5,786 bases of DNA from an uncultured bacterium (GCA_949285775.1 CASEAD010000025.1:1-5786), one strand, 5' to 3'; shown: positions 1-5,630, numbered from the stretch's first letter. Program-made: numbers and translations. Notes: generated by a model not told the origin, from the letters alone.

Positions 1-55
1 CGATACGGAGATAATAACTTACAAAAAAATTAAAGAAATTTTAGATATGAAATAA
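1..55 (+). CDS. 3' end of a rightward gene, product unknown (partial)
   Basis: An open frame enters from the left edge (first complete codon at 2-4) and ends at TAA 53-55. The visible C-terminus reads DTEIITYKKIKEILDMK. Codon choice looks coding, it converges on the minus-strand operon, and a hairpin that could serve as its terminator lies 36 bp downstream. Too little is visible to assign a family. The frame starting at base 1 is also open to a TAA at 31-33 and cannot be excluded, so the call rests mainly on position and codon appearance. Confidence 0.5.
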   Translation, partial: DTEIITYKKIKEILDMK

Positions 56-90
56 AATAAGAATTATGTACGCCATTTTTTAAAATCAAA

Positions 91-133
91 AAAAACTCGC
101 ATTCCCTTATAAAAAAAGGGTTTGTGAGTTTTT
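91..133. terminator. Bidirectional intrinsic terminator between convergent genes
   Basis: An 11-bp outer stem (91-101 with 123-133, one G-T wobble position) is followed by a TT/TT internal mismatch (102-103, 121-122), a 5-bp inner stem CCCTT/AAGGG (104-108 with 116-120) and a 7-nt loop. Read on the minus strand the hairpin is followed by a run of eight T then GATTTTA, a good U-tract for ending the nad operon. Read on the + strand it ends in five T and could serve the gene ending at 55. The G+C in the stem stands out in this AT-rich background. Confidence 0.85.
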
Positions 134-159
134 AACTTTATACAACTGTCAAACTTGAG

Positions 160-188
160 ATTATAATAAATTAATAAATAAAAATCAA
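160..188 (-). promoter_or_regulatory. Possible sigma-A promoter downstream of nadE
   Basis: On the minus strand, TTGATT (183-188) and TATAAT (160-165) are separated by exactly 17 bp. Transcription would start near 153-155 and run into the terminator at 91-133, giving a transcript of about 70 nt with no obvious ORF. Matches like this arise by chance in sequence this AT-rich, so the call is tentative. Confidence 0.3.
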
Positions 189-233
189 TATCTTTTTTTA
201 ACCACTACCCCCACATTCCACCCCAAAACCAAC

Positions 234-267
234 AAAAAAAAGAAATACTACCACTAAATATTTCTTT
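234..267 (-). terminator. Weak AT-stem hairpin overlapping the nadE stop
   Basis: On the minus strand a perfect 9-bp stem AAAGAAATA/TATTTCTTT (267-259 with 247-239) closes an 11-nt loop containing the nadE stop codon. A T-tract follows (complement of the A run 234-241, which overlaps the 3' arm). The stem has one G-C pair only, so it would be a weak or partial terminator or a 3'-end stabiliser. The stronger terminator at 91-133 is the likelier operon end. Confidence 0.35.
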
Positions 268-2182
268 CTAATTTCTTAACCCATTCACAAACACTACCAT
301 CACTAGGCATCCTCAAATCACCCCTAGGAGACACACTAATACTTCCAACCTTAGGTCCATCTGGCAAACAATTCCTCTTAAACTGCTGACTAAAAAATCT
401 CTTTAAAAATACCAGTAACCACTTCTTAATCTCCTCATCACTATATTCATCCTTAAAAGTTCTCTTAGCCAAATAATAAATCTTTTCTATATCCTCTCCA
501 CATCTTAAAAAATGATATATAAAATAATCATGCAACATATAAGGACCAATATTATCTTCCGTAACTTGTAATATCTTATCATTCTTACTAGGAGGAAGTA
601 ACTCAGGAGATACCGGAGTATCTAATATATCCTTAATAATGTCTTTAATATTATCATTAATACCCCCAACATACTCTACTAAATACCTAACCAAAGTCTT
701 AGGAATAGACACATTAACCGCATACATACTCATATGATCCCCATTATAAGTACACCAACCAAGTACCAACTCAGATAAATCACCAGTACCAATAACAATA
801 CCACCTTCCTTATTAGCAACATCCATAAGTATCTGTGTCCTCTCCCTAGCCTGAACATTCTCATAAGTAACATCATGCTTATTCATATCATGCCCTATAT
901 CCTTAAAATGTTGAATACAACTATCCTTAATACCAATCTCTCTTAAAGTAGCCCCACTTCTCCTAACTAACTCACAAGCATTATTATAAGTCCTATTAGT
1001 AGTACCAAAACCAGGCATCGTAATCGCTATAATATTCTTATTATCTATCCCTAATATCTTATATGCTTCCATTATTACTAAAAATGCTAACGTAGAATCT
1101 AACCCACCAGATATACCTATCACAGTCTTTTGCGTATTAATATGCTTAAGCCTCTTAGCAAGCCCCATAGCCTGAATAGTAATAATCTCCTTACATCTAG
1201 ATACCCTCTTATCATTATTAAAAGGCACAAACGGATACTTAGAATACTCTCTAATAATATCTATATCCCTATCCATAAGTTCAAAATCAACAACCCTATA
1301 ATTACCTAACATATCCCTATCAATATAACTCTTATTCACCCTCCTATCATTAACCATCCTCTTAACATCAATATCCATAACAATCATATTACTATCCAAA
1401 TCAAACCTCTTATTTTCAAGCAATATATTACCATTCTCACTAATAATACTATGCCCAGAAAATACTAAGTCACTACTAGACTCATTACAACCAGCTGAAG
1501 TATATACATACCCACATACATTCTTAGCAGAAGCCATCCTTACCAAATCCCTACGATATTCATATTTACCAACAATCTCATTACTAGCAGATAAATTAAA
1601 TATAACATTAGCACCATTCTGACACAACCTAACACTAGGTGCATTAGGAATCCATAAATCTTCACATATCTCAATACCAAATACATTATACTTATCTAAA
1701 ACATTCCTAAATAACAAATCATTACCAATTAAAACCTCTCTACCAAATAACTTAATCTTATTACTAATTAAATTCTTCCCACCACTAAACCATCTCTTCT
1801 CATAAAACTCACTATAATTAGGAATAGATACCTTAGGAACAATACCAAGAATACCACCCTTATATATAACAACTCCAACATTAAATAACTGACTATCCAC
1901 TTCTAACGGCATACCTACTATCGAAATAATTTCCAAATCCTTAGTCCCTAAAACAACCCTTTCTAATCCATCTAAAGCACTATCTAATAAATTATCATTA
2001 TTAAATAAATCACCACAAGTATAACCAGTTATACATAACTCAGGAAAATTAATTATCTGCACCCCCTTATCATATGCCTCTTTGATCATCCTAACAATTT
2101 CTATACTATTATACTCACAATCACTAACCTCTAACTTAGGTACCCCACTAGCAACCCTAACATAACCATATTTATTTAACAT
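254..2182 (-). CDS. nadE: Glutamine-dependent NAD+ synthetase
   Basis: This cytosolic enzyme catalyses the last step of NAD+ synthesis: nicotinate adenine dinucleotide + glutamine + ATP gives NAD+ + glutamate + AMP + PPi. The 642-aa length is right for the two-domain form. Residues 1 to about 290 are a nitrilase-fold glutaminase with the expected Glu-Lys-Cys triad: E48 (NFPELCITGY), K117 (VPKVSIPNY) and C173 (GIEICEDLW), followed by the typical TSAGCNESSSDLVFSGHS stretch. Residues about 325-642 are the synthetase domain, with the ATP-pyrophosphatase loop SGGLDST at 358-364 and the NAD-synthetase stretch GTGDLSELVLGWCTYNGDHM near 465-484. The start is supported by AGGAGGT 5 nt upstream, inside the last codons of the Nudix gene; the gap between the two genes is 3 nt. 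It is the last gene of the operon and ends in TAG. All key residues are present, so it should be active and, having its own glutaminase, need no separate amidotransferase. Confidence 0.97.
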   Translation of the reverse strand: MLNKYGYVRVASGVPKLEVSDCEYNSIEIVRMIKEAYDKGVQIINFPELCITGYTCGDLFNNDNLLDSALDGLERVVLGTKDLEIISIVGMPLEVDSQLFNVGVVIYKGGILGIVPKVSIPNYSEFYEKRWFSGGKNLISNKIKLFGREVLIGNDLLFRNVLDKYNVFGIEICEDLWIPNAPSVRLCQNGANVIFNLSASNEIVGKYEYRRDLVRMASAKNVCGYVYTSAGCNESSSDLVFSGHSIISENGNILLENKRFDLDSNMIVMDIDVKRMVNDRRVNKSYIDRDMLGNYRVVDFELMDRDIDIIREYSKYPFVPFNNDKRVSRCKEIITIQAMGLAKRLKHINTQKTVIGISGGLDSTLAFLVIMEAYKILGIDNKNIIAITMPGFGTTNRTYNNACELVRRSGATLREIGIKDSCIQHFKDIGHDMNKHDVTYENVQARERTQILMDVANKEGGIVIGTGDLSELVLGWCTYNGDHMSMYAVNVSIPKTLVRYLVEYVGGINDNIKDIIKDILDTPVSPELLPPSKNDKILQVTEDNIGPYMLHDYFIYHFLRCGEDIEKIYYLAKRTFKDEYSDEEIKKWLLVFLKRFFSQQFKRNCLPDGPKVGSISVSPRGDLRMPSDGSVCEWVKKLERNI

Positions 2183-2185
2183 AAA

Positions 2186-2800
2186 TTACCTCCTCTTAAT
2201 ATTACCTATCCTCAAATATTCACTAACATAATCCTTAGTCTCATATAAAGCTATCCTACTATGACCATTTTTTATTATACCCATTTTCATTAATTCAAAT
2301 ACATTATCATAATCTACCTCTACAAAACTAACAAACTCACCATTATCTAACTTTTGATTATATAATTTTTCACAACCTAAAGCCAAAACCACATATACAT
2401 ACTCACCACTAGCACCTTCACTAGGATAATAACCATCCATTAAATAAGCCTCATCACTACCATAACCAGTCTCTTCCCTAAGCTCTCGCAAACCAGCCTT
2501 AATAACATCTTCCCCCTCTTCTACAATACCCGCTGGTAAACCAACACCAACTCTTTCCTTAGTAGCAACCCTAGGCTCCACTACTAATACCACCTTACCA
2601 TCTTTCGTAACCGCTAAAACAACAACCGCTACCTCCCCCTTCTTAACAGAAATCTCTCTTTCTATAACATTACCATCCCTAAACTCATAAATCCCCTTCT
2701 TAACCTTAAGAAACTTACCCTCATATACAAAATCTTCCTTAAAATTAACTATTTCATACTTTCTAATTAGCTCTCTTATCTTATCCATATCTCCCTTCAT
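2186..2800 (-). CDS. Nudix hydrolase, probable ADP-ribose pyrophosphatase
   Basis: This 204-aa protein probably hydrolyses ADP-ribose to AMP and ribose 5-phosphate in the cytosol. The Nudix box is complete at 91-113 and matches GX5EX7REUXEEXGU exactly: G91, E97, R105-E106, E109-E110, G112. The preceding beta strands (VAVVVLAVTKDGKVVLVVEP) and the downstream Pro in YYPSEGAS (P126) resemble the ADP-ribose pyrophosphatase subgroup; substrate choice is inferred from this and from the NAD operon setting. There is no winged-helix tail, so it is not an NrtR-type repressor, and no zinc ribbon as in NudC. The ATG overlaps the pncB stop by one base (TAATG), with AGGA 7 nt upstream (2808-2811). An in-frame ATG four codons later (2788) is possible, but its AAGGGAG lies only 2 nt away, so the first is preferred. 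The C-terminus IKRR encodes the nadE ribosome site. Confidence 0.9.
   Translation of the reverse strand: MKGDMDKIRELIRKYEIVNFKEDFVYEGKFLKVKKGIYEFRDGNVIEREISVKKGEVAVVVLAVTKDGKVVLVVEPRVATKERVGVGLPAGIVEEGEDVIKAGLRELREETGYGSDEAYLMDGYYPSEGASGEYVYVVLALGCEKLYNQKLDNGEFVSFVEVDYDNVFELMKMGIIKNGHSRIALYETKDYVSEYLRIGNIKRR
2188..2194 (-). promoter_or_regulatory. nadE Shine-Dalgarno inside the Nudix stop region
   Basis: AGGAGGT on the minus strand lies 5 nt before the nadE ATG and is made by the last codons AGG AGG plus the TAA stop of the Nudix gene. It fixes the nadE start and suggests termination-reinitiation coupling. Confidence 0.9.
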
Positions 2801-4239
2801 TATCTTATCCTAACCCTTCTCTTAGCCTTAGTCTTCTCCATAATCATATCATTCTTTAAATTAAGTAACTCTTCACTCAAATCAACATAATATGAATGCG
2901 GATTCTCTAACCTCTTAACCTCAGGATATATAGTCTCAAACTCTCTAGCACAATACTCTCTTCTCTCATGAATATTAGGTTCTCTATAAACATACTCACC
3001 ATTAATAAATATAGCCTCTTGTAACTCTCTAACCCTATAATTATTAATCTCTTTCCTCTTCCAAGGATCTCTAGGATTAATCAAAACATATCTATCCTTA
3101 GATATTACCTCAGAAGAAAGCGCTACTACATCCCCTAAAGCATAACCAGTATCCTTATCATAAAACCTATAAACCCTTTTATCCCCAGGATTAATTATCT
3201 TACCAACATCTTCACTAACCTTAATCCTAGGCACACCATTAACCGCTACTAACTTATATACCCCATCAACTCTCTCCTTAGATGCCGCTATATTATCACC
3301 AACACCAAGAGAATCACAACAAACACCTTGATTAAGTAAAGAAGAAATAGTTTTCTCATCAAGTCCATTAGATAAACATATCTTAGTATCACTAAAACCA
3401 GCCTCATCTAACATCCTCCTAGCCTCTTTAGATAAATAAGCCAAATCACCACTATCAATACGAATCCCCTTAAACTTATACCCATTAGGTATCAAATAAT
3501 CACGAGCAACCCTAATTGCATTAGGAATACCACTATTTAAAACATCATAAGTATCAACTAAAAACACACAATTATCAGGATTAGCCTTAGCATATACCAT
3601 AAAAGCCTTATATTCATCATCAAAATACTGAATACTACTATGCGCCATTGTCCCCATAACCGGAATACCATATAACTTACCAGCCAAAGTATTAGAAGTC
3701 CCTACACATCCCGCTACATAAGCATACTTAGCAACCTCTACAGCACTCTCCTTACCACGAGCTCTCCTAGAACCAAACTCCATAACTCCACGACCATCAC
3801 TAGCATTAACAATCCTCTTAGCACTAGTACTAACTAAAGTACCATGATTAAACTCACTAAGTAAAGTAGTCTCTAATATAGTAGCCACTATAAAAGGTGC
3901 CCTAACCGTTATAACAGGCTCCCCAGCAAAAATAGGAGTCCCATCTGGAATAGCATACACATCCCCATTAAACTTATAATTTCTTAAATATTCCAAATAC
4001 CTATCATTAAGATTAAAATTATCTCTAAGATATTCAATATCACTATCACTAAACCTCAAATTCTTAATATAATCAATTATATTATCAACACCCCCCATAA
4101 TTGCATATCCCCCACCAAAAGGATATCTTCTAAAAAATATATCAAAAGTAACATAATCATCAACAATACCTTCCTCAAACATACCATTATTCATCGTAAG
4201 CTCATAAAAATCCATCATCATACCATAATTATCTTTCAT
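2800..4239 (-). CDS. pncB: Nicotinate phosphoribosyltransferase
   Basis: This enzyme joins nicotinate to PRPP, with ATP hydrolysis, to give nicotinate mononucleotide and PPi; it is the committed step of Preiss-Handler salvage. The 479 aa are full length for the Firmicutes form. Visible landmarks are the N-terminal MMMDFYELTMNNGMF (7-21), FDIFFRRYPFGGGYAIMGG (32-50), EFGSRRARGKESA (154-166), GTMAHSSIQYF (196-206) with H200 at the place of the regulatory phospho-histidine of the family, IRIDSGDLAYLS (259-270) and the phosphate-binding region CDSLGVGDNIAASKERVDG (308-326). The start matches the usual beginning of family members, just ahead of the DFYELTM motif. Its ribosome site AAGGAGA (4251-4257) lies inside the end of pncA and is unusually far away, 11 nt. 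The gap to pncA is 2 nt and the stop overlaps the Nudix ATG. The basic tail KAKRRVRIR is probably disordered. Confidence 0.97.
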   Translation of the reverse strand: MKDNYGMMMDFYELTMNNGMFEEGIVDDYVTFDIFFRRYPFGGGYAIMGGVDNIIDYIKNLRFSDSDIEYLRDNFNLNDRYLEYLRNYKFNGDVYAIPDGTPIFAGEPVITVRAPFIVATILETTLLSEFNHGTLVSTSAKRIVNASDGRGVMEFGSRRARGKESAVEVAKYAYVAGCVGTSNTLAGKLYGIPVMGTMAHSSIQYFDDEYKAFMVYAKANPDNCVFLVDTYDVLNSGIPNAIRVARDYLIPNGYKFKGIRIDSGDLAYLSKEARRMLDEAGFSDTKICLSNGLDEKTISSLLNQGVCCDSLGVGDNIAASKERVDGVYKLVAVNGVPRIKVSEDVGKIINPGDKRVYRFYDKDTGYALGDVVALSSEVISKDRYVLINPRDPWKRKEINNYRVRELQEAIFINGEYVYREPNIHERREYCAREFETIYPEVKRLENPHSYYVDLSEELLNLKNDMIMEKTKAKRRVRIR

Positions 4240-4241
4240 AA

Positions 4242-5042
4242 CTATCTAACTCTCCTTATATTATTACTTAACCCCTTTATCAAATAATCAACCACCATAT
4301 CAATATTATCCATACACTTATAATCACTATCCATATATATAAACCACTTACCACTACACTTCTCTATAAAATAACCTAAATTCTTATAATAACTAAATAA
4401 CTCACCATAACTAGCAATAACCCCACTTTCATACTCACTAACCTTATCTCTATTATTAATAACCCCTATACCATTTAACCTAAGTATCTTACTAATAATC
4501 CCCCTATACTCATCTCTATTATGAGTAACACTATCATAAGTCTCACTAGCATCCATATTAACAACCACATCTACATCCCTATTATTCTGATTAAAATAAT
4601 TCTTAAGAGGAATAATACCATTAGGAACACATATATCAATACATACCCCACATCCCATTACAGACTCCAAATTACTCATCTTATCAATAAATTCCTTAAA
4701 CTCAGAAACAACCATAAAACTAGTACAATTCTTACCAATAACAAAACTATCCTTAACATAACAATCTAACTCATCTATAATCATACTCTCTCTTTCTCCC
4801 TCAACACAATGACGAGGAAAATCCTTAAACTCTACCGCATTCTCACTATGAGCTTCTTTCACAAAAACTACTACTCCATCATCACTATTAAGATAAACTC
4901 CTATCAATACCTTCTGTAAACCAACCACATCCATAGCCTTATTATCTGCCATCACCCCTTCCTTACAAAAACCATTAACCATATCTACCACTATCAATAC
5001 CCTCTTTATATCCTTATAATCTCTAATATCTTTCTTTCTCAT
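4242..5042 (-). CDS. pncA: Nicotinamidase (isochorismatase-like cysteine hydrolase) with C-terminal extension
   Basis: The protein is predicted to deamidate nicotinamide to nicotinate and ammonia, feeding PncB. Residues about 13-198 form the isochorismatase-like fold. The catalytic triad is visible as D20 (LIVVDMVNGF), K104 (IGKNCTSF) and C138 (GVCIDICVPNG). Metal-site histidines are H65 and H78 (FPRHCVEG). The Asp of the usual D-x-H ligand pair is Glu here (E63-A-H65), a conservative change that may alter the metal or its affinity. At 266 aa it is longer than the common 180-210 aa; residues about 200-266 form an extra segment with a strand-like stretch (KWFIYMDSDYKCM) and a helix (NIDMVVDYLIKGL) that I do not recognise. 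The start has AAAGGTG 7 nt upstream. It is the first recognised enzyme of the operon, 48 bp after the 122-aa gene, with a repeated leader element in that gap. The fold is certain; nicotinamide specificity rests on motifs and neighbours. Confidence 0.92.
   Translation of the reverse strand: MRKKDIRDYKDIKRVLIVVDMVNGFCKEGVMADNKAMDVVGLQKVLIGVYLNSDDGVVVFVKEAHSENAVEFKDFPRHCVEGERESMIIDELDCYVKDSFVIGKNCTSFMVVSEFKEFIDKMSNLESVMGCGVCIDICVPNGIIPLKNYFNQNNRDVDVVVNMDASETYDSVTHNRDEYRGIISKILRLNGIGVINNRDKVSEYESGVIASYGELFSYYKNLGYFIEKCSGKWFIYMDSDYKCMDNIDMVVDYLIKGLSNNIRRVR
4251..4257 (-). promoter_or_regulatory. pncB Shine-Dalgarno, long spacing
   Basis: AAGGAGA on the minus strand lies in the Arg codons at the 3' end of pncA, 11 nt before the pncB ATG. 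This is longer than the 5-7 nt seen elsewhere in the operon. No better start codon lies between. Confidence 0.75.
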
Positions 5043-5093
5043 ATTTATTCACCTTTCTTTTTATCAATTTATTAATAACATTACATAAAATTA
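5043..5093 (-). repeat. Leader repeat, copy B (before pncA)
   Basis: On the minus strand this stretch, up to the pncA ATG, aligns with copy A at 5460-5513. The core 5061-5083 matches 5481-5503 at 22 of 23 positions, and the similarity runs on to a shared TAAATATG at the start codon. The TAA stop of the 122-aa gene (5091-5093) falls inside it. It contains TAATGTTATTA and the AAAGGTG ribosome site. Confidence 0.7.
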
Positions 5094-5459
5094 AATACTA
5101 CGTTCTCTTAACATAGAATTTCTTCTCTTCTTACATACATATAAAGTTATACCATTAAAATATGCCTCTCCACGATATCCTTCTAGATATGATAAACCAT
5201 TAACATAATATTCCTCATTCATTAACAAAGAATTTAAAATATCTTTTACAGTATCTCTACTAATAGTTTCTTTTAATTCTTTCTTTAATCCACCTAAATT
5301 AATCTCTTCAATAATATATATATCAGTCTCACCTACCTTATTACCATAAAGATCATATGTAAGTTTAGGTTGAATATAAACCTTAACCTCCCTCCCTTCT
5401 TTATCTTTATAATATTGCTCTAATAACTGAATAACTTCCTCTTTTGATAACTCTATCAT
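5091..5459 (-). CDS. Unrecognised 122-aa protein, first gene of the operon
   Basis: I do not recognise this protein. It is soluble-looking, with no signal peptide or membrane segment. The N-terminus (MIELSKEEVIQLLEQYYKDKEGREVKV) predicts a helix, followed by a beta strand (EVKVYIQPKL), a second strand pair (ETDIYIIEEINL), a helix (RDTVKDILNSLL) and a final beta region (GEAYFNGITLYV). The tail is strongly basic (CKKRRNSMLRERSI). No catalytic motif is evident. It is a confident gene: AGGAGGT lies 6 nt before the ATG, a strong promoter lies upstream, and no terminator separates it from pncA 48 bp downstream. Its place suggests co-expression with NAD salvage, possibly as a regulator or accessory factor, but nothing in the sequence proves that. 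It could also be an unrelated insertion into the operon leader, since the leader sequence occurs on both sides of it. Confidence 0.85.
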   Translation of the reverse strand: MIELSKEEVIQLLEQYYKDKEGREVKVYIQPKLTYDLYGNKVGETDIYIIEEINLGGLKKELKETISRDTVKDILNSLLMNEEYYVNGLSYLEGYRGEAYFNGITLYVCKKRRNSMLRERSI

Positions 5460-5513
5460 ATTTATACCTCCTATTTGTTATTATCATTTTATTAATAACA
5501 TTATCAATAAATT
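5460..5513 (-). repeat. Leader repeat, copy A (before the 122-aa gene)
   Basis: This is the partner of 5043-5093; see that entry for the match. It contains the AGGAGGT ribosome site at 5466-5472, 6 nt before the ATG at 5459, and the 3' half of the promoter-proximal leader. Confidence 0.7.
5476..5500. repeat. Inverted repeat TGTTATTA-N9-TAATAACA in the leader
   Basis: There are perfect 8-bp arms at 5476-5483 and 5493-5500 with a 9-nt spacer. The arms use the same TGTTATTA half-site found at the promoter. It could be an operator, or an mRNA hairpin close to the ribosome site of the 122-aa gene. An all-but-one A/T stem is weak as RNA, which favours a DNA-level role if it has any. Confidence 0.45.
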
Positions 5514-5515
5514 AT

Positions 5516-5533
5516 ACAAGTCTCTTCACTTGT
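5516..5533 (-). promoter_or_regulatory. Hairpin at the predicted 5' end of the operon mRNA
   Basis: On the minus strand, ACAAGT/ACTTGT arms (6 bp) close a 6-nt loop GAAGAG. The predicted transcription start lies near 5534, so the hairpin would sit within the first one or two nucleotides of the mRNA. 5'-terminal stem-loops of this type are known to slow mRNA decay. No T-tract follows, so it is not a terminator. Confidence 0.5.
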
Positions 5534-5541
5534 TAATAACA
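5531..5541. promoter_or_regulatory. Palindrome at -10/start site, possible operator
   Basis: TGTTAATAACA is a perfect inverted repeat (TGTTA, 1-nt centre, TAACA). It overlaps the last base of the -10 box and the predicted transcription start, a typical repressor position. It shares the TAATAACATTA motif with 5493-5503 and 5073-5083. The regulator is unknown; I do not recognise it as a NiaR or NrtR site. Confidence 0.4.
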
Positions 5542-5569
5542 TTATATTAAAAACATATCTATTTGTCAA
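5541..5569 (-). promoter_or_regulatory. Sigma-A promoter of the NAD salvage operon
   Basis: On the minus strand, a consensus TTGACA (5564-5569) and a consensus TATAAT (5541-5546) are separated by exactly 17 bp. It lies just downstream of a terminator for the preceding gene and about 75 nt before the first start codon by predicted start site. With both hexamers perfect it should be intrinsically strong, which suggests negative control if the operon is regulated. Confidence 0.92.
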
Positions 5570-5580
5570 CCATTTTTCAT

Positions 5581-5625
5581 AAAAAAACAAAAAAAATTAT
5601 TACAAGCTTATTCTCATAATAATTT
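5581..5625 (-). terminator. Intrinsic terminator of the upstream minus-strand gene
   Basis: On the minus strand, arms 5625-5613 and 5606-5594 form a 13-bp stem: nine A-T pairs, then two G-U wobbles, one A-U and one G-C pair around the 6-nt loop AATAAG. A T-rich run with one interrupting G follows to 5581. The stem begins 5 nt after the stop codon. The wobbles pair only in minus-strand RNA, giving it direction. It insulates the nad promoter from read-through. Confidence 0.82.
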
Positions 5626-5630
5626 ATCTT

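Larger units (their letters stand above)
254..5534 (-). other. Five-gene NAD salvage transcription unit
   Basis: One promoter (5541-5569) precedes five minus-strand genes in the order 122-aa protein, pncA, pncB, Nudix hydrolase, nadE, with no internal terminator seen. Gaps are 48, 2, -1 and 3 nt. The enzymes cover nicotinamide to nicotinate mononucleotide and the final amidation to NAD+. The adenylyltransferase NadD is absent and must be encoded elsewhere. The unit most likely ends at 91-133. An extra promoter before pncA cannot be excluded, but no good -35/-10 pair was seen there. Confidence 0.85.

Noticed and set aside
147..152. Perfect TTGACA on the minus strand near the operon end
   Set aside because: No acceptable -10 hexamer lies 16-18 bp downstream; the sequence there runs into the terminator stem.
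2186..2800. Nudix protein as an NrtR-type NAD repressor
   Set aside because: NrtR proteins carry a C-terminal winged-helix domain and often a degenerate Nudix box. Here the box is complete, and only about 90 residues follow it with no helix-turn-helix visible.
4521..4769. 82-aa open frame on the + strand
   Set aside because: It lies wholly inside pncA on the opposite strand, has low-complexity Ile/Asn/Thr-rich content typical of an antisense shadow, and covers the catalytic Cys and Lys codons of a clearly conserved protein.
5043..5093. Second promoter directly before pncA
   Set aside because: A TATGTAATG-like stretch is present in the leader repeat, but no -35 hexamer is found at proper spacing within the end of the 122-aa gene.
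254..5459. Alternative genetic code with TGA read as Trp
   Set aside because: No gene assigned with confidence uses TGA as stop, but the conserved enzymes translate at full length under the standard code with no internal TGA, so there is no sign of reassignment.
5061..5503. CRISPR-like or transposon-end repeats
   Set aside because: There are only two full copies, they are direct repeats about 420 bp apart flanking an ordinary gene, and there is no transposase, terminal inverted repeat or regular spacing.
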